From CAYPAV01 sp964408805 (GTDB lineage Bacteria > Pseudomonadota > Alphaproteobacteria > UBA8366), in NCBI GenBank assembly GCA_964408805.1, contig CAYPAV010000011.1, forward strand, positions 62,001 to 126,000: 64,000 bases of DNA, written 5' to 3'. Of this stretch, positions 46,807 through 54,685 are shown piece after piece (position 1 is the first letter of the stretch; each line of letters opens with the position of its first letter). Position numbers and translations under genes: made by a program. The notes under the pieces were generated by a model that worked only from the letters and a program-made list of their open reading frames with translations, was not told the DNA's origin and ran no database searches.

Positions 46807-48024
46807 ATGGAATTCGCCAAGAAGACATACGATCCCGAGGCCAAGGGGCCGCTCGACGGCCTTCGCGTTCTCGATATGACGCGGCTCGTCGCGGGCAACA
46901 TGTTGAGTCTGCAGCTCGCCGACTACGGCGCCGAGGTGATCAAGCTCGAAATGCTGCCGAAGGGCGACCCGCTTCGTGCCTGGCGCACCGAGGGCGTGGC
47001 GGCGAGTTGGAAGGTGTACGGGCGCAACAAGAAAAGCGTTTCGGTCAATTTCCGCGAGCAGGAGGGGTTGGACCTCATCCTCCGCCTCGCCGAGACCGCG
47101 GACGCCTTCATCGAGAACATGAAACCAGGCCGCCTCGAGGAGATGGGGATCGGGCCCGAGGCGCTGCACGCCCGCAACCCGAACCTCATCATCACCCGCG
47201 TCACCGGTTTCGGTCAGACCGGACCCTATAGCGACCAGGGCGGGTTCGGAACGGTGGTCGAGGCGCTCTCGGGCTTCGCCGCGATGAACGGATTCGACGA
47301 CCGGGTCCCGGTTTTGCCGCCGCTGGCGCTTGCCGATATGGTGGCCGGACTCTACGGCGCCATGGCGACGCTGATCGCGCTCCGCGAGCGCGAGGTCAAG
47401 GGCGGCACCGGCCAGGTGATCGACCTTTCCCTGCTGGAGCCGGTTTTCTCGATTTTGGGTGCCCAGGCGGCGCTGCACAAGCTCTCCGGCAAGGTTCCCG
47501 TGCGCGCCGGCAGCGGCTCCAACACGACGGCGCCTCGCAATGCCTACGCCACGAGCGACGGCAAATACGTGGCCCTTTCGGGATCGATCCAGACCATGGC
47601 CGAACGCTTGTTCCGCGTCATCGGCCGGGCCGATATGAATGACGATCCAAAGTTTCGCACCAATGCCGACCGGGTCGCCCACCGCCACGAGGTCGACCAG
47701 ATTGTCGGCGATTGGATCGGCGCCCGGCCGCTGGACGACGTGTTGGCGATCTTTCGCCGCGAGGGCATCACCGGCGGGCCGATCTACGACATCTCGCAGA
47801 TCGTCGAGGACCCGCATTTCAAGGAGCGCGAGATTCTGGTCGATCTCCCCGACGAGGAGATGGGATCCGTTCCCATGCACAACATTATCCCTCGGCTCTC
47901 CGAAACGCCCGGTCGGTTCTTCCGTCCGGCGCCCGAGATGGGCCAGGACAACGCCGAGATATTCGGCGCGCTGGGTATCGACCCCGTGGCGCTGGACGAC
48001 CTAACGGAACGCGGAATTATTTAG
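46807..48024 (+). CDS. CaiB/BaiF family (family III) CoA-transferase
   Basis: A 405-residue family III CoA-transferase with LDGLRVLDMTRLVAGNM at the N-terminus, GAEVIKLEMLPKGDPLR, TGFGQTGPYSDQGGFG and the catalytic aspartate in LADMVAGLYGAM (about residue 177). It transfers CoA from a donor such as succinyl-CoA to an organic acid. It is nine bases upstream of a CitE/malyl-CoA lyase-like gene. In known pathways this pair activates a hydroxy-dicarboxylate (malate, citramalate, itaconate) and then cleaves the CoA ester. That function is suggested by gene order, not proven. Confidence 0.9.
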   Translation: MEFAKKTYDPEAKGPLDGLRVLDMTRLVAGNMLSLQLADYGAEVIKLEMLPKGDPLRAWRTEGVAASWKVYGRNKKSVSVNFREQEGLDLILRLAETADAFIENMKPGRLEEMGIGPEALHARNPNLIITRVTGFGQTGPYSDQGGFGTVVEALSGFAAMNGFDDRVPVLPPLALADMVAGLYGAMATLIALREREVKGGTGQVIDLSLLEPVFSILGAQAALHKLSGKVPVRAGSGSNTTAPRNAYATSDGKYVALSGSIQTMAERLFRVIGRADMNDDPKFRTNADRVAHRHEVDQIVGDWIGARPLDDVLAIFRREGITGGPIYDISQIVEDPHFKEREILVDLPDEEMGSVPMHNIIPRLSETPGRFFRPAPEMGQDNAEIFGALGIDPVALDDLTERGII

Positions 48025-48033
48025 GAGACGATC

Positions 48034-48951
48034 ATGGCCTTGAAGGACACGGAACGCCGAAGCGATCTTCCGGTCTGGCGCTCACTCATGTATGTGCCGG
48101 TCAATGTGCCCCGCTATGTCGAAAAGGCGCATACGCGCGGTGCCGACGTGGTGCAACTCGATCTTGAGGATAGTGTTCCGCCGAGTGCCAAGGCATCGGC
48201 CCGGAAACTCGTCCAGGAAGTGGCGGAGACCGTGTCCCAGGCGGGCGCCGACGTGGTGGTCCGGATCAATCAGCCGCTACGCCTCGCGGTGCCCGATATC
48301 GAGGCCTGCATCTCGCCGCGGATCGCCGCCCTGGCGCTGCCGAAAAGCGACGGCGCCAGCCATATCCGCCTTCTCGCCGAACTGGTCGAGGAGTTGGAGG
48401 AGGAGCGCGGCATGGAAGTCGGCCATACCAAATTCCTGGCGATGGTCGAAACAGCATCGGCCTTTCTCGACATCCGCGAAATCGCGACCGCGCACAAGCG
48501 GGTGGTCGCGCTCTCGGTCGGCGGCGAGGACTTCGCGCTCTCGCTCGGCATGCTGCCCGACCCGGAGACCATGCTTTATCCCAAACAGCAGGGTGTCATC
48601 GCGGCACGGGCGGCGGGCATCCTGCCCTATGGCATCATCGGCACGGTGGCGGATTACTCCGACCACGACGCCTATCGCGCCATGGTCCGGAAGTCGGCCC
48701 GCTTCGGATTCGAGGGGGCGTCATGCATCCACCCCGCGATCGTGCCCATGCTGAACGAGGGCTTCACGCCGACCGACGAGGAAGAAGCGCAAGCGCGCCG
48801 CATCGTCGAGGCCTGGGATGTGGCCGAACGCGAGGGCCGCGGCTCCTTCGAGGTCGACGGCAAGATGATCGACGTCCCCGTCGTCATCCGTGCCCAACGC
48901 CTGATCACCCGCGCCGAGGCGATCCGAGCGCGGAACTCTGGTGGGGGTTAG
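48034..48951 (+). CDS. HpcH/HpaI aldolase/citrate lyase (CitE-like) family protein
   Basis: A 305-residue CitE/malyl-CoA lyase-type TIM barrel. It has WRSLMYVPVNVPRYVEKAHT, ADVVQLDLEDSVPPSAK with the acidic metal ligands, VVVRINQP, KFLAMVETASAFLDIREI with the metal Glu, and ASCIHPAIVPMLNEGF at the end. These enzymes cleave malyl-CoA, beta-methylmalyl-CoA or citramalyl-CoA to acetyl-CoA (or propionyl-CoA) plus glyoxylate or pyruvate. It lies nine bases after the CoA-transferase. At 305 residues it is near single-barrel CitE size. The CoA-thioester substrate fits its partner. Confidence 0.85.
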   Translation: MALKDTERRSDLPVWRSLMYVPVNVPRYVEKAHTRGADVVQLDLEDSVPPSAKASARKLVQEVAETVSQAGADVVVRINQPLRLAVPDIEACISPRIAALALPKSDGASHIRLLAELVEELEEERGMEVGHTKFLAMVETASAFLDIREIATAHKRVVALSVGGEDFALSLGMLPDPETMLYPKQQGVIAARAAGILPYGIIGTVADYSDHDAYRAMVRKSARFGFEGASCIHPAIVPMLNEGFTPTDEEEAQARRIVEAWDVAEREGRGSFEVDGKMIDVPVVIRAQRLITRAEAIRARNSGGG

Positions 48952-48991
48952 GCGGTTAGGTGTCGTTGGTTCGCCGGCAAATTACCGCGGC

Positions 48992-50104
48992 CTAAACCAG
49001 CTCCTCCGTCTTCTTGGCTTTGATTAGGTCGAAGTCGATCTCGGCGCCGATGCCGGGGGCGGTCGGGGCATGGACGAGGCCGTCGGCATCGACCTCGACA
49101 TCGTGGACGAGTCCGTATTTCTGCGAGGCGTCGGGCAGCAGGACCTCGAAATACTCGCAGTTCGGGATCGCCATGATCAGGTGAAGATTGGCGAAGTTGT
49201 TGAACGAGTTGCCGCCGTGATGGACCTCGTAGTTCATGCGGAAGGCCTCGGCGAGATGGGCCGTTTTCAGGCAGGGCGTCAGGCCGCCCTTGACCGCGAC
49301 GTCGCCGCGCAGGAAGTCGGTCGCCTGGTGCATGAGCCAGGGCGTATAGGAGGCCGGGTGGCCGCCCGGCGCGTATTCGGTGGCCATCAGGGGAATGTCG
49401 AGCCGCGCCTTCAGCTTCACGTAGTTGTAGATATCGTCATCCGCCAGCGGGTCTTCGTACCAATAGAAGCCGAGCTCCTCCGCCGCCTTGCCGACGCGCA
49501 AGGCCTCCTCGTAGCGATAGGCCCAGGTCGAATCCAGCATCACCCGATAGTCGTCGCCGACGGCATCGCGGACCGCGCGGCAGACCTCGATATCCTCCTC
49601 CCAGTTGGTCGGCGGATGGATCTTGTAGGCACTCCAGCCCTTGGCCTTGATCGACAATGCTTCCTCGGCATAGGCGCTTGCGTCGGGGAGGACGGGGGAA
49701 CTCGCATAGGCGGGAACGCGGTCGCGATAGGACCCCATCAGCCGGTGGAGCGGCAGGCCTGCGACCTTGCCCGCGATATCCCACAGGGCCACGTCGACGG
49801 CACCGACGGCCCTCGGCGTCGAGGTTCGGACACGGGTCCAGAGCGCCTGCCAGAGGCGCTCGCGGTCCAGCGGGTTCTGTCCCATCACCACCGGTTTCAG
49901 ATAGCGGATCAGCGAGGTCGCGTCGTTGCGCGCGGTCCGCATCGCCGCCCCCAGGAAGGCATGCCCCTCGACGCCGGCGTCCGTCTTGATCGTCAGCAGG
50001 CCGAGCTCCGAGCTGCCTTGGAAGGTATCGGCCTGGCGGCCGTATTTGGTCGACGGGATGTTGTCCCAGGCGAACAGCGTCAGCGTTACGTCGTCGATCT
50101 TCAT
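48992..50104 (-). CDS. Enolase superfamily dehydratase (mandelate racemase/galactonate dehydratase-like)
   Basis: A 370-residue enolase-superfamily protein. The strand-2 motif is SAYKIHPP (KxH instead of KxK, seen in several sugar-acid dehydratases). The metal aspartate is in MLDSTWAYRYEEAL, the glutamates in WYEDPLADDD and ATEYAPGG, and the base histidine in EVHHGGNSF. The sequence starts MKIDDVTLTLFAWDNIP. It likely dehydrates an acid sugar. It is divergent from metZ and its riboswitch and has its own promoter in that 285-base gap. No sugar-acid genes are beside it, so the substrate is open. Confidence 0.83.
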   Translation of the reverse strand: MKIDDVTLTLFAWDNIPSTKYGRQADTFQGSSELGLLTIKTDAGVEGHAFLGAAMRTARNDATSLIRYLKPVVMGQNPLDRERLWQALWTRVRTSTPRAVGAVDVALWDIAGKVAGLPLHRLMGSYRDRVPAYASSPVLPDASAYAEEALSIKAKGWSAYKIHPPTNWEEDIEVCRAVRDAVGDDYRVMLDSTWAYRYEEALRVGKAAEELGFYWYEDPLADDDIYNYVKLKARLDIPLMATEYAPGGHPASYTPWLMHQATDFLRGDVAVKGGLTPCLKTAHLAEAFRMNYEVHHGGNSFNNFANLHLIMAIPNCEYFEVLLPDASQKYGLVHDVEVDADGLVHAPTAPGIGAEIDFDLIKAKKTEELV

Positions 50105-50241
50105 GGTATCTCTCTCCTGTCCGGGTGTCGGCCCGCCATGTTTCCGACAAATAAGATAGGGGGCGGTTTGCGTCCTGCGAGCGCCGCCCTGAGATCGATT
50201 CGCATTGACTCCCGATCCAGATTTGCCTAGAACCCGACCAA

Positions 50242-50299
50242 CGTGGTGATTTGGCCCGACCGGCTTGCGGCCACGTAAAACAACTGGCTAAAAGGTCGG
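50242..50299 (+). promoter_or_regulatory. SAM-II riboswitch (metZ leader)
   Basis: The leader matches the SAM-II (SAM-alpha) aptamer. P1 is CGTGG (50242-50246) with CCACG (50271-50275). TGATTT follows the 5' arm, TTGC precedes the 3' arm, and a conserved GCTAAAA comes after the linker. The pseudoknot is CCGACC (50256-50261) with GGTCGG (50294-50299), six perfect pairs. SAM binding should reduce expression of the downstream metZ, the usual target class in alphaproteobacteria. Confidence 0.92.
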
Positions 50300-50312
50300 A
50301 GCGTTCGCAAAG

Positions 50313-50348
50313 AACCCCTGACCCTCCCCGGTTGGGGGTTTTCTATTT
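50313..50348 (+). terminator. Candidate attenuator terminator after the SAM-II aptamer
   Basis: AACCCC (50313-50318) can pair with GGGGTT (50335-50340), followed by a short pyrimidine run TTCTATTT. An alternative shorter stem CCCC/GGGG (50326-50329, 50334-50337) also exists. The stem is competitive with a helix between GGTCGG of the aptamer and CTGACC (50318-50323). The T run is weak, so termination strength is uncertain. Confidence 0.5.
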
Positions 50349-50389
50349 GCGGCGATCCGACCCGTTGACGATTTAACGGGAGAAGAAAA

Positions 50390-51586
50390 ATGGACGGATC
50401 CAACAACGCGACCAGAAAGACCTGGCGCCCGCAGACGGCGCTGGTGAGAGGTGGGCTCGAACGCTCGCAGCATGAAGAGACCGCCGAGGCGATCTTCATG
50501 ACCTCGGGCTTCGTATACGGGACGGCGGAGGAGGCTGAGGCCGCCTTCAAGGGCGACGTCAAGCGCTACATCTACGGCCGCTACGGCAATCCCACCGTCA
50601 GTACCTTCGAGGAGCGCCTGCGCCAACTCGAAGGGGCCGAGGCCTGCCGTGGCACGGCAAGTGGCATGGCGGCGGTCTACGCCTCGCTGATCGCGCAGTT
50701 GCAGGCGGGCGATCGGGTGGTGGCCTCGCGGGCTCTCTTCGGCTCCTGCCATTTCATCATCGACGAGTTGCTGCCTCGCTTCGGGGTCGAGACGGAATTC
50801 GTCGACGGCACCGATCTCGATCAATGGGCGGCCGCCATCGGCGATCAGGTGGCGGTGACTTTCCTCGAGAGCCCGTCCAACCCGACGCTCGAAATTCTCG
50901 ATATCGAACAGGTGGCGGCGCTCACCCACAATGCGGGCGGGCAGCTTGTCGTCGACAACGCACTTGCCTCCCCGGTGGTGCAGAAACCCCTGGAACTCGG
51001 TGCCGATGTCGTCATCTACTCGGCTACCAAGCATATCGACGGCCAGGGCCGAAGCCTCGGCGGCGCCATCCTGGGCACCTCGGAGATGATCGACGACAAG
51101 CTCAACAACATCATGCGGCACACCGGCCCGTCGCTCAGCCCGTTTAATGCCTGGCTGCTGGTAAAGGGCTTGGAGACGCTGGACCTCCGGGTCGAACGCC
51201 ATGTCGAAAACGCGGTCGCTGTCGCCGATTTTCTGGTCGACCATCCACAGGTCGGTCGGGTGCTCTACCCGGGCCTCGAGAGCCATCCCGGCCATGAACT
51301 CGCCAAGCGTCAGATGAAGAATGGCGGCACCATCGTCGCCTTCGAGTTGGAGGGGGGCAAGGATCGGGCTTTCCGGTTCCTGAACGCGCTCGGGCTCGTC
51401 GACATCTCCAACAACCTCGGCGATTCGAAGAGCCTGATCACCCATCCGGCGACGACGACCCATCAACGCCTGCCGGAAGAGGACCGCGCGCATCTCGGCA
51501 TCACCGCCGATCTGGTGCGGCTCTCGGTCGGGTTGGAGGATCCGCTCGACATCCAGGCGGATCTTGATCGCGCACTTTCCGCCTGA
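50390..51586 (+). CDS. metZ: O-succinylhomoserine sulfhydrylase
   Basis: A 398-residue PLP enzyme of the Cys/Met metabolism family. It has GRYGNPTVSTFEERLRQLEG, ASGMAAVYASLIAQL, VVDNALASPVVQKPLELG and the PLP lysine Lys214 in SATKHIDGQGRSLGG, as expected for MetZ. It makes homocysteine from O-succinylhomoserine and sulfide in methionine synthesis. Annotation as MetZ rather than MetB/MetC rests on overall similarity and on the SAM-II riboswitch directly upstream. The ATG follows CGGGAGAAG. It is a single gene between two minus-strand enolase-superfamily genes. Confidence 0.92.
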   Translation: MDGSNNATRKTWRPQTALVRGGLERSQHEETAEAIFMTSGFVYGTAEEAEAAFKGDVKRYIYGRYGNPTVSTFEERLRQLEGAEACRGTASGMAAVYASLIAQLQAGDRVVASRALFGSCHFIIDELLPRFGVETEFVDGTDLDQWAAAIGDQVAVTFLESPSNPTLEILDIEQVAALTHNAGGQLVVDNALASPVVQKPLELGADVVIYSATKHIDGQGRSLGGAILGTSEMIDDKLNNIMRHTGPSLSPFNAWLLVKGLETLDLRVERHVENAVAVADFLVDHPQVGRVLYPGLESHPGHELAKRQMKNGGTIVAFELEGGKDRAFRFLNALGLVDISNNLGDSKSLITHPATTTHQRLPEEDRAHLGITADLVRLSVGLEDPLDIQADLDRALSA

Positions 51587-51604
51587 GGCCGATGGCGGGC
51601 GCTC

Positions 51605-52726
51605 TTATTTCCAAGGCTCCACCGCGAATTCATCGACCACATCCGGCAGGTAATCGAACCCAATCCCCGGCTTCGTCGGCAACATCAGCCTTCCGTCCCG
51701 GATCTCGATCTGGGTGTCGATCAAGTTCCGGAAATTGACGATCTGGTCGTCAGTGAAGCATTCGGAATAGGGCACGTTGGGGAGGCTGGCCGAGAGGTGG
51801 ATGTGCATCTCGTGATAGGCGTGTGGGCAGACCGAGACGCCGAAGCCGGCCGCCATGCTCGCGATGCGGCGGAACTCGGTGATGCCGCCGCAGCAGACGG
51901 CGTCGGGCTGCAGGATCATCGCGGCTTCCCGCTCGACGATCTCCTTGAAGCGCCAGCGCCCGGATTCGATTTCGCCGGTGGCGACCGGGACGGGCGTGCG
52001 TTCGGCAAGGCGCGCGTGGCTTTCGATGTCGTCGGGCAGGAACGGCTCCTCGATCCAATAGGGGGCGTAGGGTTCGAAGACGGCCATGTAGCGGAGCGCC
52101 GTCTCCAGATCGCGCCAGCCGTTGTTGCAGTCGAGCATCAGAGCTACATGGTCGCCGATCGCCTCGCGGGCGGCCGCGATGCGCGCTTCCTCGGCGGCGA
52201 GATCGAGCCGGCCGACCTTCATCTTCACCGCGTCAAAGCCCATTTCGAGATAGCCTTGCAGCTCCTCGCCCAGCATCTCCGGCGTCTTGCCGTCGAGATA
52301 ATAGCCGCCGCTGGCATAGGCCTTCACCGATCCCTCGGCATATCCGCCGAGCATCTTGTATAGCGGCAGCCCGACCGCCCTTGCGTTCCGGTCCCAAAGG
52401 GCGATGTCGAGGGCGCTCAAGGCGCGCATCGCCGAGCCGGTGCGGCCTTGCAGCAGGGCTTCCTGGTACATCGCGTCCCACAGGCCCTCGATCCGGAACG
52501 GGTCCTCGCCAAGGAGGATGGGCCGCAGCAGGGCGCGTACCGCTTCCGTGGTCACAGAGCCGCCGGAACTGCCGCCATAGGTGAAGCCTATTCCCTTATG
52601 GCCGTCATCGCCCGCGACCTCGACCAGAACGAAATCCCGCGCCAGTACCTGGCGGGTCGAGAACGAGGTCGGGTTGTCGAGCGGCACCCGGACGAGCGCC
52701 GTTCGAACATCGGTAATCTTGGTCAT
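51605..52726 (-). CDS. Enolase superfamily protein (mandelate racemase/muconate lactonizing enzyme)
   Basis: A 373-residue enolase-superfamily protein with the classic KxK (AVKMKVGRL) on strand 2. The metal aspartate is in MLDCNNGWRDLE, the glutamates in WIEEPFLPDD and ATGEIESGRW, and the histidine base in CPHAYHEMHIHL. That matches the mandelate racemase subgroup. It converts or epimerises an alpha-hydroxy acid or dehydrates an acid sugar. Its start is 13 bases after the hydrolase stop, so it lies downstream in a minus-strand set PhyH-hydrolase-enolase. It converges with metZ. Confidence 0.85.
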   Translation of the reverse strand: MTKITDVRTALVRVPLDNPTSFSTRQVLARDFVLVEVAGDDGHKGIGFTYGGSSGGSVTTEAVRALLRPILLGEDPFRIEGLWDAMYQEALLQGRTGSAMRALSALDIALWDRNARAVGLPLYKMLGGYAEGSVKAYASGGYYLDGKTPEMLGEELQGYLEMGFDAVKMKVGRLDLAAEEARIAAAREAIGDHVALMLDCNNGWRDLETALRYMAVFEPYAPYWIEEPFLPDDIESHARLAERTPVPVATGEIESGRWRFKEIVEREAAMILQPDAVCCGGITEFRRIASMAAGFGVSVCPHAYHEMHIHLSASLPNVPYSECFTDDQIVNFRNLIDTQIEIRDGRLMLPTKPGIGFDYLPDVVDEFAVEPWK

Positions 52727-52739
52727 GGGTCCTCTAATT

Positions 52740-53618
52740 CTATTTCAGGCCCGACATCGATTCGCCGATGCTGCGCGGGTCGCGGGACTGGAAGTGGCCC
52801 GAATCGGCGGCGACAAGGAATTCCTGGACCAACCCGTTGAACAGATCGGGCGCTTCCAAATTGATCGCATGGCCACAGGTCGGCATCACCGCCAGCCAGG
52901 ACGATTTGATCGTCCGCTTCATCATGACGTTGGGATCGAGGCAGGGCTCGTCCTCGTCGCCGGTCATGATGTAGGTGGGAACGTCGAGCGCCGCCATTTC
53001 TTCCTGGAGGTCGTAGAGCGAAGGGCGCTCGCCCTGGACGCCGATGAAGGTGTTGGCCGCACCCAGCGCCGAGTGCTCGTTCCAGCGCCCGACGAAGGCG
53101 GCATGGCCGCGCGGATCCTTGTTCTGGAACTGTACCCGGGTCGGGCCGAGCGTATAGAATTCGCCCACCGCCTCCATGCCCTTCTCGAGGAAGATCGCGG
53201 CGATCTCGGCAGTTTCCTTCCGCCATTGATCGCGATCGCCACCGGCGCCGTAGCCGCAGCCCGCAACGACGAGAGAGCGGGACATCTCGGGGAAATTGAG
53301 CCCGAAATGGAGCGCCGCGAAGCCGCCCATGGAGAGGCCGACGATATGAGCCTTCTCGATGCCGAGATGGCGGAGGACGTCGCGCGCATCCTCGGCCGCG
53401 CGAAGCTGGCTGTATTGTTTCGGCGTGTCGGGTACGTCCGAGGGCGGGTAGCCCCGCGCGTTATAGGCGATACAGCGGTAGTTGCGGCCGAAATAGCTCA
53501 TCTGCGCGTCCCAGCTCCGCAGATCGTCGGCGAACTCGTGAATGAACAGGATCGGCGTGCCTTCGCCGGTCTCCTCGTAATAAAGTTTCACATTGTCGTC
53601 GGTCACCGCGAACGGCAT
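52740..53618 (-). CDS. Alpha/beta hydrolase
   Basis: A 292-residue alpha/beta hydrolase of the 3-oxoadipate enol-lactonase/esterase type. It has an oxyanion segment LFIHEFADDLRSWDAQM, the nucleophile Ser96 in GLSMGG, the acid in MTGDEDEPC and the catalytic histidine in TCGHAINLE. It should hydrolyse an ester, lactone or C-C bond. It lies between the PhyH-type gene upstream (83-base gap) and the enolase gene (13-base gap), so a shared pathway is likely. Substrate not predictable. Confidence 0.85.
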   Translation of the reverse strand: MPFAVTDDNVKLYYEETGEGTPILFIHEFADDLRSWDAQMSYFGRNYRCIAYNARGYPPSDVPDTPKQYSQLRAAEDARDVLRHLGIEKAHIVGLSMGGFAALHFGLNFPEMSRSLVVAGCGYGAGGDRDQWRKETAEIAAIFLEKGMEAVGEFYTLGPTRVQFQNKDPRGHAAFVGRWNEHSALGAANTFIGVQGERPSLYDLQEEMAALDVPTYIMTGDEDEPCLDPNVMMKRTIKSSWLAVMPTCGHAINLEAPDLFNGLVQEFLVAADSGHFQSRDPRSIGESMSGLK

Positions 53619-53701
53619 TGCATCCTCCCTCTCATATCGAACGAAGTTTTGCCGGCGCCGATGTTAGCGGAGAGCTCCGCCCGACGCCATGGGCGGCGGC
53701 C

Positions 53702-54514
53702 TCAGCGGAAATAGACCTCCTGGCGGGCGCCGCAGACCCTTGCGTGATAGGCCATTGCCGCCGGATCGAGATCGGCCGCCGGCATCGGCTCGAGCTCGAA
53801 GCGGCCCGCGATGTCGCGCCCGCGGATCAGGCTGGCGCTGTCGAAATCCGAAGCCGTTTGATAGATGTCGCTCGCCACGTAGCGGACGACGAAGCCAATC
53901 CTCGGACCCGGCGAGACGTTCGGCGCCGAGGCATGCGCCATGTTGACATGGAAGAGCGCGAACTCGCCCGCCTCCAGCGGCACCTCGCCAGCCTCGGTTT
54001 CGTCGATCTCGGCGGCGATGGTCTGTCCGCGCGACAGCAGATTCCGGCGATCGGCGACGTCGATATGCGGCAACGTCACTTCGTGCGAGCCGGGAATGAA
54101 CCGCATACAGCCGTTCTCCGACGTCACCGGCGTAAAGGCGATCCAGGCGCTCACGACCTGGGACCCGCTGAGCCCCCAGTAATTCGCATCCTGATGCCAG
54201 GAAACGAACGCGTCGTCGCCGGCATTCTTGGCGAAGAAGGCGGAACTCCAACACAGAATATCCGAACCGATGAGATCCTCGACGGCATCGACGATCGTCG
54301 GGTGGCGCACCAGCTCGGCAATCCATCGGAGGACGAGATGCGGCCGCTTGGTCATCGGTCCGCGGCCGCGGGCATCATCACCGAACCGTGCGAGATAGTC
54401 GTCGAACCTGGAGGCGCATGCTCCCGCATCCTCGGGCGATAGGACGCGGCGGGGAAACAGGAAGCCGTCTCGATGGTAGTCCCGAATTTCGCGCTCGGTC
54501 AGTTTCTTCGCCAC
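53702..54514 (-). CDS. Phytanoyl-CoA dioxygenase (PhyH) family protein
   Basis: A 270-residue Fe(II)/2-oxoglutarate-dependent dioxygenase of the PhyH type. The facial triad is visible: HxD in SWHQDANYWG (about residue 106) and the distal His in FHVNMAHASAP, followed by the 2-oxoglutarate Arg in GPRIGFVVRYV. RDYHRDGFLFPRRVLSPED opens the protein. Members hydroxylate acyl-CoAs, alkaloids, mycosporine precursors or phosphonates. Its start lies 171 bases from a divergent cyclase-hydrolase gene. Confidence 0.87.
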   Translation of the reverse strand: MAKKLTEREIRDYHRDGFLFPRRVLSPEDAGACASRFDDYLARFGDDARGRGPMTKRPHLVLRWIAELVRHPTIVDAVEDLIGSDILCWSSAFFAKNAGDDAFVSWHQDANYWGLSGSQVVSAWIAFTPVTSENGCMRFIPGSHEVTLPHIDVADRRNLLSRGQTIAAEIDETEAGEVPLEAGEFALFHVNMAHASAPNVSPGPRIGFVVRYVASDIYQTASDFDSASLIRGRDIAGRFELEPMPAADLDPAAMAYHARVCGARQEVYFR

Positions 54515-54685
54515 CGGTCAATTTCCTTCTGGCTTTTGTAATTTCGGCCCGGACGGCGAACGTCCGTTCTTGGTGCATAAGGGACTCCAGTCATATTGAC
54601 CCGCCACCGGCCTCTGCAAGAGATTGTCTGTCGTTCGACAATCTATAAACTGCCCGCGGCTAATTTCGCTCTTACGGAGGAGGCA

